Assembly: GCF_000340215.1 (NCBI RefSeq)
Contig: NW_006921537.1
Span: 1,887,011 to 1,951,010, forward strand
Direction of reading: 5' to 3'
DNA: 64,000 bases
Origin: Pseudocercospora fijiensis CIRAD86
Taxonomy: Eukaryota > Ascomycota > Dothideomycetes > Mycosphaerellales > Mycosphaerellaceae
Shown here: piece after piece, positions 10,559 through 21,705 of the stretch
Layout: every line of letters starts with the position of its first letter
Numbering within the stretch: position 1 is the first letter of the stretch
Notes under the pieces: model-generated
Database searches by the model: none
Seen by the model: only the letters and a program-made list of their open reading frames with translations
Told to the model about the DNA's origin: nothing
Position numbers and translations under genes: made by a program

Positions 10559-11950
10559 TCACGAGGTGTAGGTCTTGTATGTGGAGCCGTAGGACGATGG
10601 CTCAGAGCCGCTAACCAGAAGTCCGTCCTTGACCATGAAGTAGGCGTAGCCAGCAATGTTCGAGTTGCTGTCCATCCATGGCATAACTTCCTCGAGAAAT
10701 GATGCAATCTGGTCATCAGAACCAGTGGCACCGAACTCAGAGACGTAGATTGGCTTTCCGTTGGCGATTTTGATGGCCTGCTCGAGGTGCGACTTGAAGT
10801 CATCGGCGTTCTCGGCAGAGTCGTACCAGTGGATGTTAAAGCAGTCGATCTGGCAGTCTGTGCAAGCGTCCAAGAAGTTCTGGAGCCAAGTAAGACCCAT
10901 CTCACCACCACCGTTGGTGACGGCTGGAGCGCAGAGCTGGGCCTGACCCTTGAAGGGGTTCATGTATGTGACGTATGCAATGGCAGCGGCAGCGGCACCA
11001 AGATTAGCCTGAGCGGAGTGATCGGGCTCGTTGAAAGAGAAGAGGTGAGTGGAGCCGGCGCTGATGGCAGACTTGGCGTTCTCGCTCCAGGAACCAGTGA
11101 ACTCAGAGGCAGTACCCCACAGAGTTGGAATGAAAGTGAAGCCATCGTCGAGACCATCGCTGGAGGAACCCCAGTTGTAAGCCCAGGAGATCTCGCGAGC
11201 ACCTGTGAAGCAGGAAGTGAGGCTGGCGTCGTTGTAAGCGAGACCACGCTTTCCTCCAGCAGATGAGGCGGCAGAGCTGTAGCTTGGAGCGGCAGATGCA
11301 GTTGAGGAAGCACCTCCGTAGTTGTCAACGCCCTTGTTCACCACAGAGTAATCTGCCAATGCAGCGGAGGACGAGGTTGAAATGGGTGCAGCAGAAGTTG
11401 GTGCAACTTCCGTGCTGGAAGACGCTGGTGCCGGGTAGGCTGGTGCAGAGGAGGCCGGGACTGGAGCGGGCTCGCTGCTAGATGGAGCGGAATAAGCAGG
11501 AGCGGACGGCGAGGAAGTCTCGACGGGTGATGCCTCAGATGAGGAAGGTGCGGAGGCTTCGGTCACATATTGGGTCACCTTCTCAGTGCTTGTGACAGTC
11601 ACAACACGGCAAGAATCGGAGGCTGCTGCAGCGACGCTGCTTGCTGCGGATTGGTGGGCGACGTGAACGGTCTGGTAGACAGTCTCAGTGTGAATCACAT
11701 GCTCAGTCGCGGTGTTGTAGCCAATGGCAGATGAAGATGCCGCGGAAGATGAAGCGGCAGATGGGAGTCCAGTCGAAGCCCAAGGTGCAGTGGCATTGGC
11801 GGTTGGGTATGCGTATGGTGCGCCGGTGCCAGTCGCATGGGCAGCGCCGTCGTTGCTCGAGTGGAGATACTTATGAGCCATGTGGCCATGACGAGAAGCC
11901 AGAGCGGTCGAGGCAAGCGCCAAGAGTGAGAGGCGAGTAACAGGCGACAT
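10559..11950 (-). CDS. Cell-wall GH128-type beta-1,3-glucanase with Ser/Ala-rich stalk (Asl1-like)
   Basis: One exon, 463 residues from the ATG at 11950; the signal peptide is MSPVTRLSLLALASTALAS. Residues 20-230 are a low-complexity Ser/Ala/Pro/Thr region, likely heavily O-mannosylated and wall-anchored, containing the VVTVTSTEKVTQYVTE block common in fungal wall proteins. Residues 234-463 are the Asl1-like glycosyl hydrolase core: KRGLAYNDA start, the acid E308 in LFSFNEPDHS and E405 in IYVSEFGATG as likely catalytic pair, and FNIHWYD between them. Related proteins include S. pombe Asl1 and fungal GH128 endo-glucanases that act on wall beta-1,3-glucan. No GPI-addition tail is visible. Confidence 0.92.
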   Translation of the reverse strand: MSPVTRLSLLALASTALASRHGHMAHKYLHSSNDGAAHATGTGAPYAYPTANATAPWASTGLPSAASSSAASSSAIGYNTATEHVIHTETVYQTVHVAHQSAASSVAAAASDSCRVVTVTSTEKVTQYVTEASAPSSSEASPVETSSPSAPAYSAPSSSEPAPVPASSAPAYPAPASSSTEVAPTSAAPISTSSSAALADYSVVNKGVDNYGGASSTASAAPSYSSAASSAGGKRGLAYNDASLTSCFTGAREISWAYNWGSSSDGLDDGFTFIPTLWGTASEFTGSWSENAKSAISAGSTHLFSFNEPDHSAQANLGAAAAAIAYVTYMNPFKGQAQLCAPAVTNGGGEMGLTWLQNFLDACTDCQIDCFNIHWYDSAENADDFKSHLEQAIKIANGKPIYVSEFGATGSDDQIASFLEEVMPWMDSNSNIAGYAYFMVKDGLLVSGSEPSSYGSTYKTYTS

Positions 11951-12323
11951 GGTGAAGTGTGGTGAAGCGTGGTGTCGTCGTATTGGGATGTGGATATGCA
12001 AATGCTGTCGATGTCGATTGGTGCTGTTCTATCGCGTGCGCGAACGCAAAGAAGGAGCTGCTACTAGAGCGGCGAGTGTTGTGACTGCCGACCAGGGCAA
12101 GTGCGAATTTTTGTCTGGTAGAAATGAATGTGATGCCCGAGGTTGGAGGGTGAGAGAGGGTACGAGCGAATGCTCTTGCAGTGTGGCAGCAAGTGTTGTA
12201 AGGAAGGAGAATCGAAGCACCGAGATGGAGAGGAAGAAAAGAAGCAGCGCAGAGTAGTGGTAGTGTGCCATGGCCATGTGCATGCACAAGCGCAGTCGGC
12301 TAGGCGCAAGGATGCATCAGCGT
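11951..12323. promoter_or_regulatory. Upstream region of the GH128 gene
   Basis: About 370 bp between the start of the glucanase gene and the transposon target site. CT/GA-rich as in many fungal promoters; no defined site recognised. The Harbinger-like insertion lies about 375 bp upstream of the start codon and may have replaced or displaced promoter sequence. Confidence 0.4.
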
Positions 12324-12326
12324 TCA

Positions 12327-12352
12327 GGCCCTGTCTACTTGCAACAGGTTAT
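12327..12352 (+). repeat. Left terminal inverted repeat of the Harbinger-like element
   Basis: Identical over 26 bases to the reverse complement of 15853-15878. Preceded by target duplication TCA (12324-12326). Confidence 0.93.
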
Positions 12353-12658
12353 AGCATAACCTGGCCGTAGATTATAACAACTCTTCCAATAACCAACCTG
12401 TCTTATATAACAACGATTATTGAATCGTTGGTTATCGCTGTGCTCGTAAACTCGCTGAGATTATGCTATATATAGTATAATTAGTATAACTAACTCTTAA
12501 GGAGCTTTTAAGCCTATCCGTGCGCTCTATAGACTTCCGGCATAGCGCCGCAGTATCTACCTCTTTCTACGTCTTGTAAAAGGAGCTATATAGCGGTCGA
12601 TAAGGTATAAGGCGGCGGAGGTAAAGAATAAGGTACAATAGAGCGATTATTAGCGGTC

Positions 12659-13860
12659 GTGTTATCGGTAAGCGCTATTGCTAGCACGATACCGTTATTA
12701 CTCGAAGAACTACCTAAATTGCGCCGCCGTACGATATATCGACTACTAGGACGAAGGTCGGTTCAAATAGACCGTAATAAGATAGAAAGCGAGGCATTTC
12801 GAGTGCTATATAGTCTGCCGAAGTACTATTACAAGCGTACGAGGTTAAAGCAACCGGTATTGCGCGCGTTAGTAGAAGAGCTGCGGAAGAATAGTTTAGA
12901 AGGCAAGAATAGGAACAAATACTCTATTAAGTTACGAGTTATCCTTTTCCTTATTATAGTCGGATATAATAGGAGCCTTAGCAACCTTGCTAACGACTTT
13001 AGTATAGCAAGAGAGACACTACGAAGGATAATCTATACCGTGTCGCGCTGTTTGTATCGTATAGCGAAGGAATAGATTAAATTGCTACGAAAGGACGATA
13101 AACCGCTATAGTCTAAGAGTGCCGATAGAGGCAAGTTCTAGCTATATTTTAAGGGCGTTATCGGCGCTATCGACGGCACCTTGTTAATAGCTAGTCTACC
13201 GAAGATTAACAGCAATCTATAGCGTTGTCGGAAGGGCTATATTATATAGAATGTAATAGCCGCCTACGACTCGTCTTTGCGCTTCTTATATATAATACCT
13301 AGATACGAAGGGTTAGTAACGGATAGCACTATATTAAGGAAGGCCTATTAGTTAGGCTTCGACGTACTAGATAGCTACTTCTATCTTACGGACGGTAGAT
13401 ATTCCTTTAAAGATCTACGGCTCTTAGTGCTATATTAGAAGACACGATATTACCTTTGTAAGTAAAGCGAGGCGGAAGAACGACCGACTAATTATCGAGA
13501 GATTTATAACCTCCGCTATGCTTAGCTTCGTAACTATATCGAGAGGGTGTTTAGTATTATAAACAGGCGGTTTAGGCTTATTAAAGAGGGACTAAATAGC
13601 TAGTCGATTACCTAACAAAGTCGCTTTATCGTCGCCTGTTATATTATTTATAACTTTATCCTATCTAATAGTCGATAACCGCTGTCTTTAGAGCTAGGTC
13701 TCCTTCTAACTAACGCTAAATTAAATGCCGCTCGAGAGGCCGATACGACGGCTAAGGTTTACGTCGATAATAGGCGCTACGCCGAAGAGGTTAAGGATAA
13801 AAGTTACGCTAATTATCGTAATAGAATAGCGAGGTAGATGTATACTAAATATAACGGTAA
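12659..13860 (+). pseudogene. Decayed Harbinger-like DDE transposase (DDE_Tnp_4)
   Basis: One frame can be followed from about 12659, open to 13075 and then interrupted by about a dozen stops that are almost all TAG. Landmarks of DDE_Tnp_4: N-terminal helix-turn-helix region (YSIKLRVILFLIIVGYNRSL, then SIARETLRRII); first Asp in GVIGAIDGTLL (near 13155); second Asp in GLVTDSTILRKAY (near 13315), where the usual HDS is now TDS; and final Glu in LRNYIERVFSIINRRFRLIK (near 13535). Trp and Gln positions are the ones turned into TAG. It cannot make a functional protein. Confidence 0.85.
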
Positions 13861-14329
13861 TTAGTTAAGAACTGGACTTAATATAAGGGCTTAAAAGCAG
13901 GAGGTGCTACTTAGAGTACGGCGAAGGATGTAATAGGGTTTAGTAGATAGTTATAGAATACAAAGGCTATAGCCGGGGTTTAGCTTTTAGTAAGAAACTT
14001 AGTGTAGATTCGAATTCTAGGCTTAAATCGTGCATTTAAGGAACATTACTATCGCCTCTTCCGCGGATAGGCTCTTCTCTAGTCGAAATTATAGTAGGGT
14101 TGAATTCGTAGGTTCTTAGTAAACTTCTACGATACTAGAGTTTAGGTTAATAGGGCATAGCTTTTTTTTATATAATAGCACCCCGCACGTAACTACATTT
14201 TGCTAGTAAAAATTAATAACACCTCTACACAAATCAATAGTATAGCCGTTAGCGTGCATTTACACTGAAATTCTATCCTAATCTACGAATTCTCGCATCG
14301 AATAGCACTAAATATATACTTCTTCTGCT

Positions 14330-15620
14330 ATTTCTAATTATTGTTATTAACAACAACCTATTGCCTATATCCTAATAGTACGTATCTACCTTCTATCTGT
14401 TGCAGATATATATTCTAACGGATATTAGACTTAATGTCCGTTAATACAGATAGGAAGTACTCCTTAAACTGCTCCTAGTTTATACTCGAAGCGACCTTAT
14501 AATAGTTAAATTCCCCGTTCTTCTTTGCGACCTCGCGTACTAATAATATACGATTAGCTATCGGTATGTCTATATTCTTGAACGTCTTCTTATCTAGCAG
14601 CCGCTTTGTAACGTTACTAACGACTAAACTAGCCTTAGTAGCGGCTAGCGCATTAGCGCGTTGCTCGTCCGCTAGTTTCTTCGCTAAAGTACGTTCTTCC
14701 TTGCTATCCTTTACTACCTCCGCGACTATTAATACTATCGGCTCGAAGACCTTCTATAACGACTTTACAATAGTTAGATTCTTCTCGTTTATATCCTCCG
14801 CCTTCTTATAAACCCGATCGGCCTCCTTCTGCATCTTCTTTTAATGCTTTTCCGCCGCTTTAGTAGCGCGCAATACTATTAATTGCTCTTCTGTAAAGGG
14901 CGCGGAAGCCGCGCCTTCCGCCGTAACCTTAACCTCCGATTCCTTACCCTTACTACCCTTATCCTCGCTTTCTTTACCGAGGGCCTCGTTAGTCGCTATA
15001 TAATCGCCTATAGCTACCTCTAAGCCGATTAATTCGTCTATAATATCGAAGTGCTCTAGCAATTTATTACAGAAGGGAGTATACCTTAGATTCTCGTCGA
15101 AATAGGCGTCTTCTACGTCCGACTCGGCGGTTAGAGGCATACTATTCTAGCTACTTATATGCTTTAGGTAAGTAATCTATATACTCTAGTCCTTCTTAAT
15201 TGACGACTACTTATTCTTTAGGTAGTCCGTAGTGCGCTCGGTACTATATTTCTTATTTATTAACGTAGCTAGGTCTCGGAGATTACCTAACTAGAAGTTA
15301 TTAGTATCGGTGCTACGGCTAATCTTCTTAAACTCGTTTAACTAGTCGAGGAAGTACTCGGTCTACTCTTAAGTCTACTATTGTAGCGCTTTACGCTGCC
15401 TATCTTTATTAATAGGTGTTGTAGTCGCCGCACGCTTCCGAGTCGCCTTTGCCTTTAATAAAGAAGGTATCTTTAATAAAGCCTAAGAGGGCTAAGAATC
15501 CGTCGATTAAGAGACTATATTTGCTAGTATTCGAATAGCTTTAAACTAAGAGACTAGCTGCTCGACTAACCGTATATTTATATAGTAACTATACTACAAA
15601 CTACACTCGCCGAAGCACTC
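14330..15620 (-). pseudogene. Decayed second gene of the Harbinger-like element, Myb/SANT-like DNA-binding protein
   Basis: The minus-strand frame read down from about 15,440 contains LNEFKKISRSTDTNNF, a TAG, then LGNLRDLATLINKKYSTERT and TDYLKNK-stop-SSIKKD. The stops fall where Trp/Gln are expected in a Myb/SANT trihelix ('W...L..L...F..K.W..IKK'). It continues into an acidic segment, open over 14841-15140 (DVEDAYFDENLRYTPFCNKL), and an Ala/Lys-rich coiled coil down to about 14,350. Such a protein normally pairs with the Harbinger transposase to bring it to the element ends. Interrupted by many TAG codons. Confidence 0.65.
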
Positions 15621-15852
15621 GTCCTCCCTGCCCTTTGCCTGTCGATTTACTACCTACTACGCTGTTATCGATATTATTATAATAAATACTACTAGAAGCT
15701 ATATAGCCTACTATAAAGAGGTAGAGTGTAGCTGCTGAGCCGGAGGCTTATTATGTGGGTCTTAACACCTGGCACTGTCTCATAGATAACCGATTATAAG
15801 TCGCCATAATCTGAGCCGCTTATGAGGTTATTATAATCTCTCGGTTTACGCC

Positions 15853-15878
15853 ATAACCTGTTGCAAGTAGACAGGGCC
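15853..15878 (-). repeat. Right terminal inverted repeat of the Harbinger-like element
   Basis: Reverse complement of the left repeat, followed by TCA at 15879-15881. Confidence 0.93.
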
Positions 15879-17484
15879 TCAGGAGATGATGCCTTTCTGG
15901 CGCTGGCAGAGACGTGGCCGCTGTGGGCCTTCAGCAGTGCGTGCGTCGTTGCGTTTCATGCTGTCCGTGTGTCGTTGGCCACGCAAGCGATTGCCACCGA
16001 AGCGAAGATGAACGGAGCGACGCAGCAGCAGCGTCAGCAAAACGTCGAATGATTGAAGGGCGACAGACCCACCTCTCGCCGGCGTCTGCTGTGTGCCTGT
16101 GAGATCGCCCGACCATCTCTCCTGTTAGGCTGTTCCTGGCAGACTGCTCCATTTTTTCCGCTGGCGACTCGACGCTATCAAGAAGAGCCTCGCACCGATG
16201 TGGACCTCCGTTGACGTTGATGTCGCGCGATGTGATTGGTCTCCCCGGGGAAATGAACGAGATGAAACGCTCAGTCAAGTCAGCCTCCTCGCCCATCACC
16301 CGGCGCGGTTTCGCGTGCAAGCCAAACGCCTTTTGCAGAACAAGTGTGCATCGGAATGCACGAGGTCGTTGCGATGCGGTGTGATGAAGATGCGCTTCGG
16401 TTCGCGGTGTGAAAGCACAGCCTGCCCTGCCTGCCCTACGAGACGAACTCAGACTCGCGCAGACTACTGCATGCTCCATCTCTGAGACTGCCGCCGAACG
16501 GTACAGTGTGCCATGAACAACTCCGCACCTTCTGGAGTCGCCTCGGCATCCTGAGCCAAGCGCATGAACACTCAGCATCTTGCGCTTGCCGCCGCTTTCT
16601 TCCTTCCTGCGGCAACATCTACGACTGTACAGTGTACCGAAAAGAAGTCTGCTTCGCCAGACAGTAGTGCTCCGAGACATCTTGATGCAAGGCGTTCGCC
16701 TCTTGCAGAACAAGTGTGCAACCCATCCGAGACACTTGTGAACACCATCACATGCCTCTCCATGATGACAGCCACGTTGGTCAATTCCAATGCACCTATT
16801 ATTGCAAATTCAGCTGATCAGCAGAAGTCATCCAAGCGAGCTAGAGGTAACCTGTGATAAGAACACCACTCCAGCCTTTCTTCTTCTTGACCGCCTTGAC
16901 ATTTGACTCGCTACGACTGAAACACCCACGTGTAACCAAAAAGCAACATTATCGCAAACCTGCTTTGAAGTCGAACATGCATGCATGCATAACGAGAGCG
17001 AGACTCGGGAACCAGGAACACAAAAATCCGAAAGACATCATCGTGCGCCCAGATCAGTGCAAAGGCCAACTGCTGAGAGAAAAGTGATAAGCCAATATAT
17101 ATTGGTGTGCGCAGCGGGTGCTGAGACACACATGTCCAGCGTCAAATATTTCATCACAGCGCTTTCGAGGTTCCAACACACTCGCTCGAACCATCTCGAT
17201 TCGTCAAGCACACTCAACAAGAACTTCCGTGCTCGTGCCAGCGCAGCACTTGTTAACAATGAATTCATTCATCTTCCCTGGGGTATCTAGCTGATGTAGT
17301 GCCTTCCTCAACCAGCTACGTTCCTGATGCTACAGGTACATCACATTCCCAAAGCGCCTTCGCTGCCGTGCTCCTCCCATGGCCATGCTTTTCGCTCGTG
17401 CCGTAAATGCTGTGCGTCGAGTATCGTAACACATCTCCACTTCGTCTTCCTCAAACGCCATTCCCAATGCATCCAAAAAACCAC
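15879..17484. other. Host intergenic region right of the transposon
   Basis: About 1.6 kb of normal-composition host DNA. It contains a weak small-secreted-protein candidate (16564-16857) and an 18-bp exact direct repeat at 16333-16350 and 16703-16720 (TTGCAGAACAAGTGTGCA). Other frames are short or overlapping. Confidence 0.5.
16564..16857 (+). CDS. Possible small secreted protein (97 residues), unproven
   Basis: The frame opens with a signal-peptide-like start (MNTQHLALAAAFFLPAATST), followed by a short polar protein with three Cys and an ARR dibasic site. It ends Lys/Arg-rich. No homologous family is recognised. It lies near a transposon in a gene-poor stretch, a setting where fungal effector genes are often found, but overlapping frames of similar size on the other strand make a chance frame quite possible. 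Confidence 0.25.
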   Translation: MNTQHLALAAAFFLPAATSTTVQCTEKKSASPDSSAPRHLDARRSPLAEQVCNPSETLVNTITCLSMMTATLVNSNAPIIANSADQQKSSKRARGNL

Positions 17485-19920
17485 TCATGCCAGGTATTTG
17501 TACGAAGCTACAGGTGCGTCTTCCATTCGCTCAAGATACTCACGCTCGATCAAGCTCTCGATGCGTTTCTTGATCATGTTGACGTCCGGCTTGAACTGCG
17601 ATGACAGCACGTTGAGCGTCTCAGTGAGCAGCTGCGCGTGCGCGAGCATCTTTCGCTGCTTCATGATACGCACCACGGCAGCCTCGATCTGGAAACCACG
17701 GGAGTCGTTGTTCTTCTTCTCCGTTTCCTTCCGCTCCTTGTCGCCTTCTACCTTATTACCAGCAGACACCACGCCAACCTTGATCTTGACGCTGGCCGGC
17801 TTGTACTCATCATTGAGCTTGAAATTGTCCTTCGCATTGATTTCGCGGGACATGGGCTCTTTGGTGAGGAAGCGAGTCTTGGGCGCTACGGCAAGGGATT
17901 GCAGGTTCCGCTTCAACGCGTTGAGCGGCACATTGGTTCGCGCCTGAATCTCTTCCAGCGTGAGCGTTGTGCCTGGTGGAAGCTTGTTGAAGAGGAGAAG
18001 GACAAGGGCAGCATAGGTGGAGCAGTTGACCTCGTGCACCCGCTGTGACCGTGGGAATCTAGCCTTGACATCGACGTCGCCCATGCTGGTCTGCCAAGTC
18101 AGCTTTCGGCCAGAGTGCTTCTCAGAGTAGAATCTCTCAAATCCTTGGCGAACCCTGTCGAGTTCCGCTGGGTAGATGAGCTGCGCCTTGTTCTCCGGAT
18201 CATCTTCAGACGAGATCTTGAAGGCTTCGAGTGGCCAAGTCATTGATGTCAGGATGTTGACTGTCAGGTCGACACGTGTGCGATCCACATCGCCGAGACC
18301 AGCAACTCGCTTGCGATAGTCCGCAGTGAGCTCCTCGCTAATAGTCATGTCCTTGAACATAGCTTCAAGCTTCAGCGTAAAGCTGTTGCCAAGCTCCATC
18401 TTCATGCGAGCGATCATTTGCTTCTCGACTTCGGTACTCTGGCTCTTCTTGAGCAATAGACGCTTGCAGAGATGCTTCTTGTAATAGGTCTCGAAGATGT
18501 CCTTGTCCTGAAGGTATCGAAGTAGAATGATCGCCTTCTCAAGTGTTTGGTCTACTTCCTGGTCGGTCCTGTCTTTGATGCCCTTCTTCATGTTGTCATC
18601 GATGAAGAGCGAGATGTATTCGGGTGCTCGACTGAAGGCATTGATGTTTTCGCCCATACTACGAGTGAGAGCAGTCGAAATGCTTTGGTCTTCGTTGAAG
18701 GAAGTCTTCCAGATTTTATCGAATCGGTCCTTGAGCTCCAGAACCTCTTCCACCCACTTGAGGGCCGCAGCAGTCTGCTGATTGATCTGCTTCGTGTTGC
18801 TCTTAGTCTTCTCGCCTTCGCCCTCCTCAGCAGCAGGCGGGGGTGCAGGAGGCGGTTGAGAGGCAGTGTTTGCTCCCTCATTGATCTTGGCGCCCATCTC
18901 GGCCACGATCAGTTGCAGAGCCTTCGTAAGCTCCGGCTTTTTGGGATCAACGCGCGCTTCCAGGTCAAATACTAGATGAAGTTCGTCAAACTTGTCATTG
19001 TCGACCATATACCGTACTCCGCTTTCCATTTCGATAAGTCCCTTCATCTTATTCCGGATGAGCTCATCCTCCACGACTCTTTGGATCTTTAACGCCGTTG
19101 TTTCCAGCAACGTCGATCTGCACCGGTCGCCCTCCTCGTCTATCCGCCGCTTCGCATGCTTACAATATGTGCCAGCATCAGACTCTTTCAGCAGCCGCTC
19201 ACCTTCTTGTCGATAGAAGCGAGCGCTGCTCTCCAAGAATCGCGGCTCAAAATCGCGAAGATACAGCTTTTCATCCTCAATCTCTTGATCTGAGTCGTAC
19301 AGTCCTTCCAGCATGTACACGACTGACTTGATTAGATATGGCTGGATAGCCTCGCCATCTCGGTCCATCTGGATTTGGTCGAGTATTAGATTGGTGAGGT
19401 GCTCGAGGAGGTCATCGCTATTCGGTCTTGGTGGAGTTCGTAAAATCTGATCGCGAAAAAGCCCCATGGACTTGGTAAAAATGGGAGGCTGACGGTGGTC
19501 GGTGCAGTAGACGCGGTCCATGTACATCAAGACATCCGTCAGCATGCCCATGCAGACCTGGTGATCCTGCCACGCTGTCTTCAGCTCGTGGAGAAACCTC
19601 TCGCCCGCCGCGAGCCGCTCTGAAATGGTAGCCAGTGAGCGGGCACCGAGATGGTCGGAAAGCTGTAGCGGTGTTGTAAGGTATTGTGTGATATTCGGCC
19701 GCACTGTGTCTCCTAGCCACTTCTCTTCAAAGCCCGCGACCTTGTGATAAAGCTCCTGGCCCTTCTTCTTCAACACGATCTTGTATGCCGCGCGATACAG
19801 CTCCTCGAATGAGAGCGCAGATGCGTTCTTGGTATGGATTTCGGTGAAGGCCTTCTCCAGTGTCTGCCACGTCACCTCGAAATCGACGTCGGCGCCGTTA
19901 AGGCCCTGTGAATCCGCCAT
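17485..19920 (-). CDS. CUL3: Cullin-3, scaffold of BTB-CUL3 ubiquitin ligase
   Basis: Intronless, 811 residues, typical cullin length. The N-terminus has the CUL3 signature: FEVTWQTLEKAFTEIHTKNA then LSFEELYRAAYKIVLKKKG, the helices that bind BTB adaptors. The cullin homology domain covers about residues 430-690 with FETYYKKHLCKRLLL and LGNSFTLKLEAMFKDMTISEE, and binds RBX1. The C-terminal winged helix contains VVRIMKQRKMLAHAQLL, whose Lys in VRIMK is the expected NEDD8 acceptor, and the protein ends EYLERMEDAPVASYKYLA as in all cullins. A low-complexity Pro/Ala insert (QPPPAPPPAAEEGEGEKTKS) near residue 355 is a lineage feature. The ATG at 19920 is the first in frame. Confidence 0.96.
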   Translation of the reverse strand: MADSQGLNGADVDFEVTWQTLEKAFTEIHTKNASALSFEELYRAAYKIVLKKKGQELYHKVAGFEEKWLGDTVRPNITQYLTTPLQLSDHLGARSLATISERLAAGERFLHELKTAWQDHQVCMGMLTDVLMYMDRVYCTDHRQPPIFTKSMGLFRDQILRTPPRPNSDDLLEHLTNLILDQIQMDRDGEAIQPYLIKSVVYMLEGLYDSDQEIEDEKLYLRDFEPRFLESSARFYRQEGERLLKESDAGTYCKHAKRRIDEEGDRCRSTLLETTALKIQRVVEDELIRNKMKGLIEMESGVRYMVDNDKFDELHLVFDLEARVDPKKPELTKALQLIVAEMGAKINEGANTASQPPPAPPPAAEEGEGEKTKSNTKQINQQTAAALKWVEEVLELKDRFDKIWKTSFNEDQSISTALTRSMGENINAFSRAPEYISLFIDDNMKKGIKDRTDQEVDQTLEKAIILLRYLQDKDIFETYYKKHLCKRLLLKKSQSTEVEKQMIARMKMELGNSFTLKLEAMFKDMTISEELTADYRKRVAGLGDVDRTRVDLTVNILTSMTWPLEAFKISSEDDPENKAQLIYPAELDRVRQGFERFYSEKHSGRKLTWQTSMGDVDVKARFPRSQRVHEVNCSTYAALVLLLFNKLPPGTTLTLEEIQARTNVPLNALKRNLQSLAVAPKTRFLTKEPMSREINAKDNFKLNDEYKPASVKIKVGVVSAGNKVEGDKERKETEKKNNDSRGFQIEAAVVRIMKQRKMLAHAQLLTETLNVLSSQFKPDVNMIKKRIESLIEREYLERMEDAPVASYKYLA

Positions 19921-21705
19921 GGTCAGTAGGTGCTTAGGCAGGAAGTGCGAGTATTTGTCACAGTTTGGACAAGTTTAAGGTGGGGCGTTTCTGATTGTCG
20001 CAAGCCCCATGGCCATGCACAAGCGCGCGGAAAGCACAGTGAAGAGTGAAGTGAATTGATTGTGATGATTGACAGTTTACGTACTCTACGCGGCGGGCGT
20101 ATCTTGGTACGACCTCTGCCTGCGAGCGAGGCCATATCGCCGTCCTTCTTTCTTTGTCTCTCAGCGTCGCCAAATGTGTCGGTCCTCGGTGTGTAAGGTG
20201 GAGGGGCAAGGCTGCCAATGAACAGTGCGCGAGTGTCGAAGGGGGTGTGGCGATGCGTAGGAGAGGAGAGTGCGACGGAGTGGGAATGCACAGGAGGGAA
20301 CGGAGAGAGGCAAGCGACAATGAAGCGTAGGTGAAGGTAAAGGTGGTCGAGGTATGCGAACGGATCGCCGAGTGTGAAGCTGGAATGGTGGCGCTGCTAG
20401 AGAGTTGCAATCCCTGCAAACGCGTTCAAGGGTCCCGCGCTAGCACGGCACGGCAGCACGGGCACGAACATTCATGCAATGCATGCATCTCTTTTGCTTG
20501 TCAACTGCGACAACACAACCAAAGTTTGCTAACATCTCAGACATACATCACAAGGAAAACACTCAGACCTGAGGGTGCAGGGCAGACGGTCTCTTGCCAA
20601 AACATGTCCAGCTATACGCAGTGGGGACGCGTCTTTGCTGCTCGTTTCTCACTGGAAAGAAGACATTTTACATATCTTCACTATGCGGACACTGATTGCG
20701 ATTGGTATGCGATTTAAGTCTCGCGATGCGAAGAAAAAAAGATCCGTTATCAATCAATCGAAGGACATGAAAGCTACGGGCGAGCGAACAGGGGACGGAG
20801 ATGCAACAGGCTGAGTTCTCAGATGAGGCGGCCGGGGACATGCGCAGTCTAAAATGAAAATCTTTGGCGCTGATCTGGAGATGAAGTGGTCGACGATTCC
20901 TGAGCAATTGTTTTAGCGAGACATTGAGCGGTCCTGACAACGAACCAATTCACAAACTGGCTACAGTTTTCCTTCTGCCAAGCGATACCTCATCAACACC
21001 TCCCCAGCCGACCGAGTAACAAAGCGACGTCAGCCCCTCTGTCAGGGTCGGCTCGGACTGGTACCTTTCGCTTTCGGTCTTCACTACAACCACTTGAGCC
21101 TTCTCAAGACCTGCCATCTGAGGATTGATGCAGAGCAAGCGAACATTGGCCCATTAGAGTATGTTGGAGAGGAGGCCTTGGAGAGGATGTATGAGCTTTC
21201 ATAGAATTTGTTCTCTGGGAGCCGATGTCCTATGGCTGCAGTGATTAGTGGAGCTCATTGCGACTGATTGAAGTCGCATTTTGACGAGACAGGGTATACC
21301 GCTGGTCAAAGGGTTCCATAAATGCTGGCGACAATTTGGTATGATAAATATGGTCTATGTAGACATCAACAGCATGATGTGGCCTGATTTGAGACCGTGC
21401 GTGATTGTCTCCGACTTGATATCGCATTAAGACGCGACTCTAACACTTCAGTCCGAATTTCGCATAGTTTCAAAACATCCTCGCTTCGTGTTTTGATTCT
21501 GGTAATCGCACAAGGCAGAAGCAACAGAAACACCGCCGTTAAACGCCACTCGGAACAATTGAGGCTCTGGTCATCGCATTCTTCGAATTCTTAGTGACCC
21601 TCACGTCTTGTAGGCGCCTAGACCATGAGCTCGTCCGGACTATGTCCTGGTATCTACAGGGCATGCTGTTCTGCGTTATGGTCCTTCAAGTAGTGCTGTT
21701 CGCCT
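19921..21705. other. Intergenic region, 1.8 kb
   Basis: Includes the CUL3 promoter. Short frames on both strands lack any recognisable domain; I see no convincing gene. Confidence 0.5.

Larger units (their letters stand above)
12327..15878. mobile_element. PIF/Harbinger-like DNA transposon, complete ends, RIP-degraded
   Basis: A 3,552-bp element with 26-bp identical terminal inverted repeats at 12327-12352 and 15853-15878 (beginning GGCCCTGTCTACTTGCAACA), extended by a further imperfect seven bases. It is flanked by TCA at 12324-12326 and 15879-15881, a 3-bp duplication as expected for PIF/Harbinger. Base composition changes sharply at both ends: the interior is AT-rich, CpA/TpG-poor and full of TAG. 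It has the two-gene layout of the superfamily: a DDE transposase on the plus strand and a Myb/SANT-like gene on the minus strand, convergent. Confidence 0.9.

Noticed and set aside
11871..12287. 138-codon minus-strand frame upstream of the GH128 gene.
   Set aside because: It overlaps the signal-peptide end of the glucanase gene in another frame and has no recognisable features.
15931..16713. 260-codon open frame on the minus strand.
   Set aside because: Composition and translation look random (Arg/Ser/Cys-rich), no domain, and it overlaps frames of similar length on the other strand.
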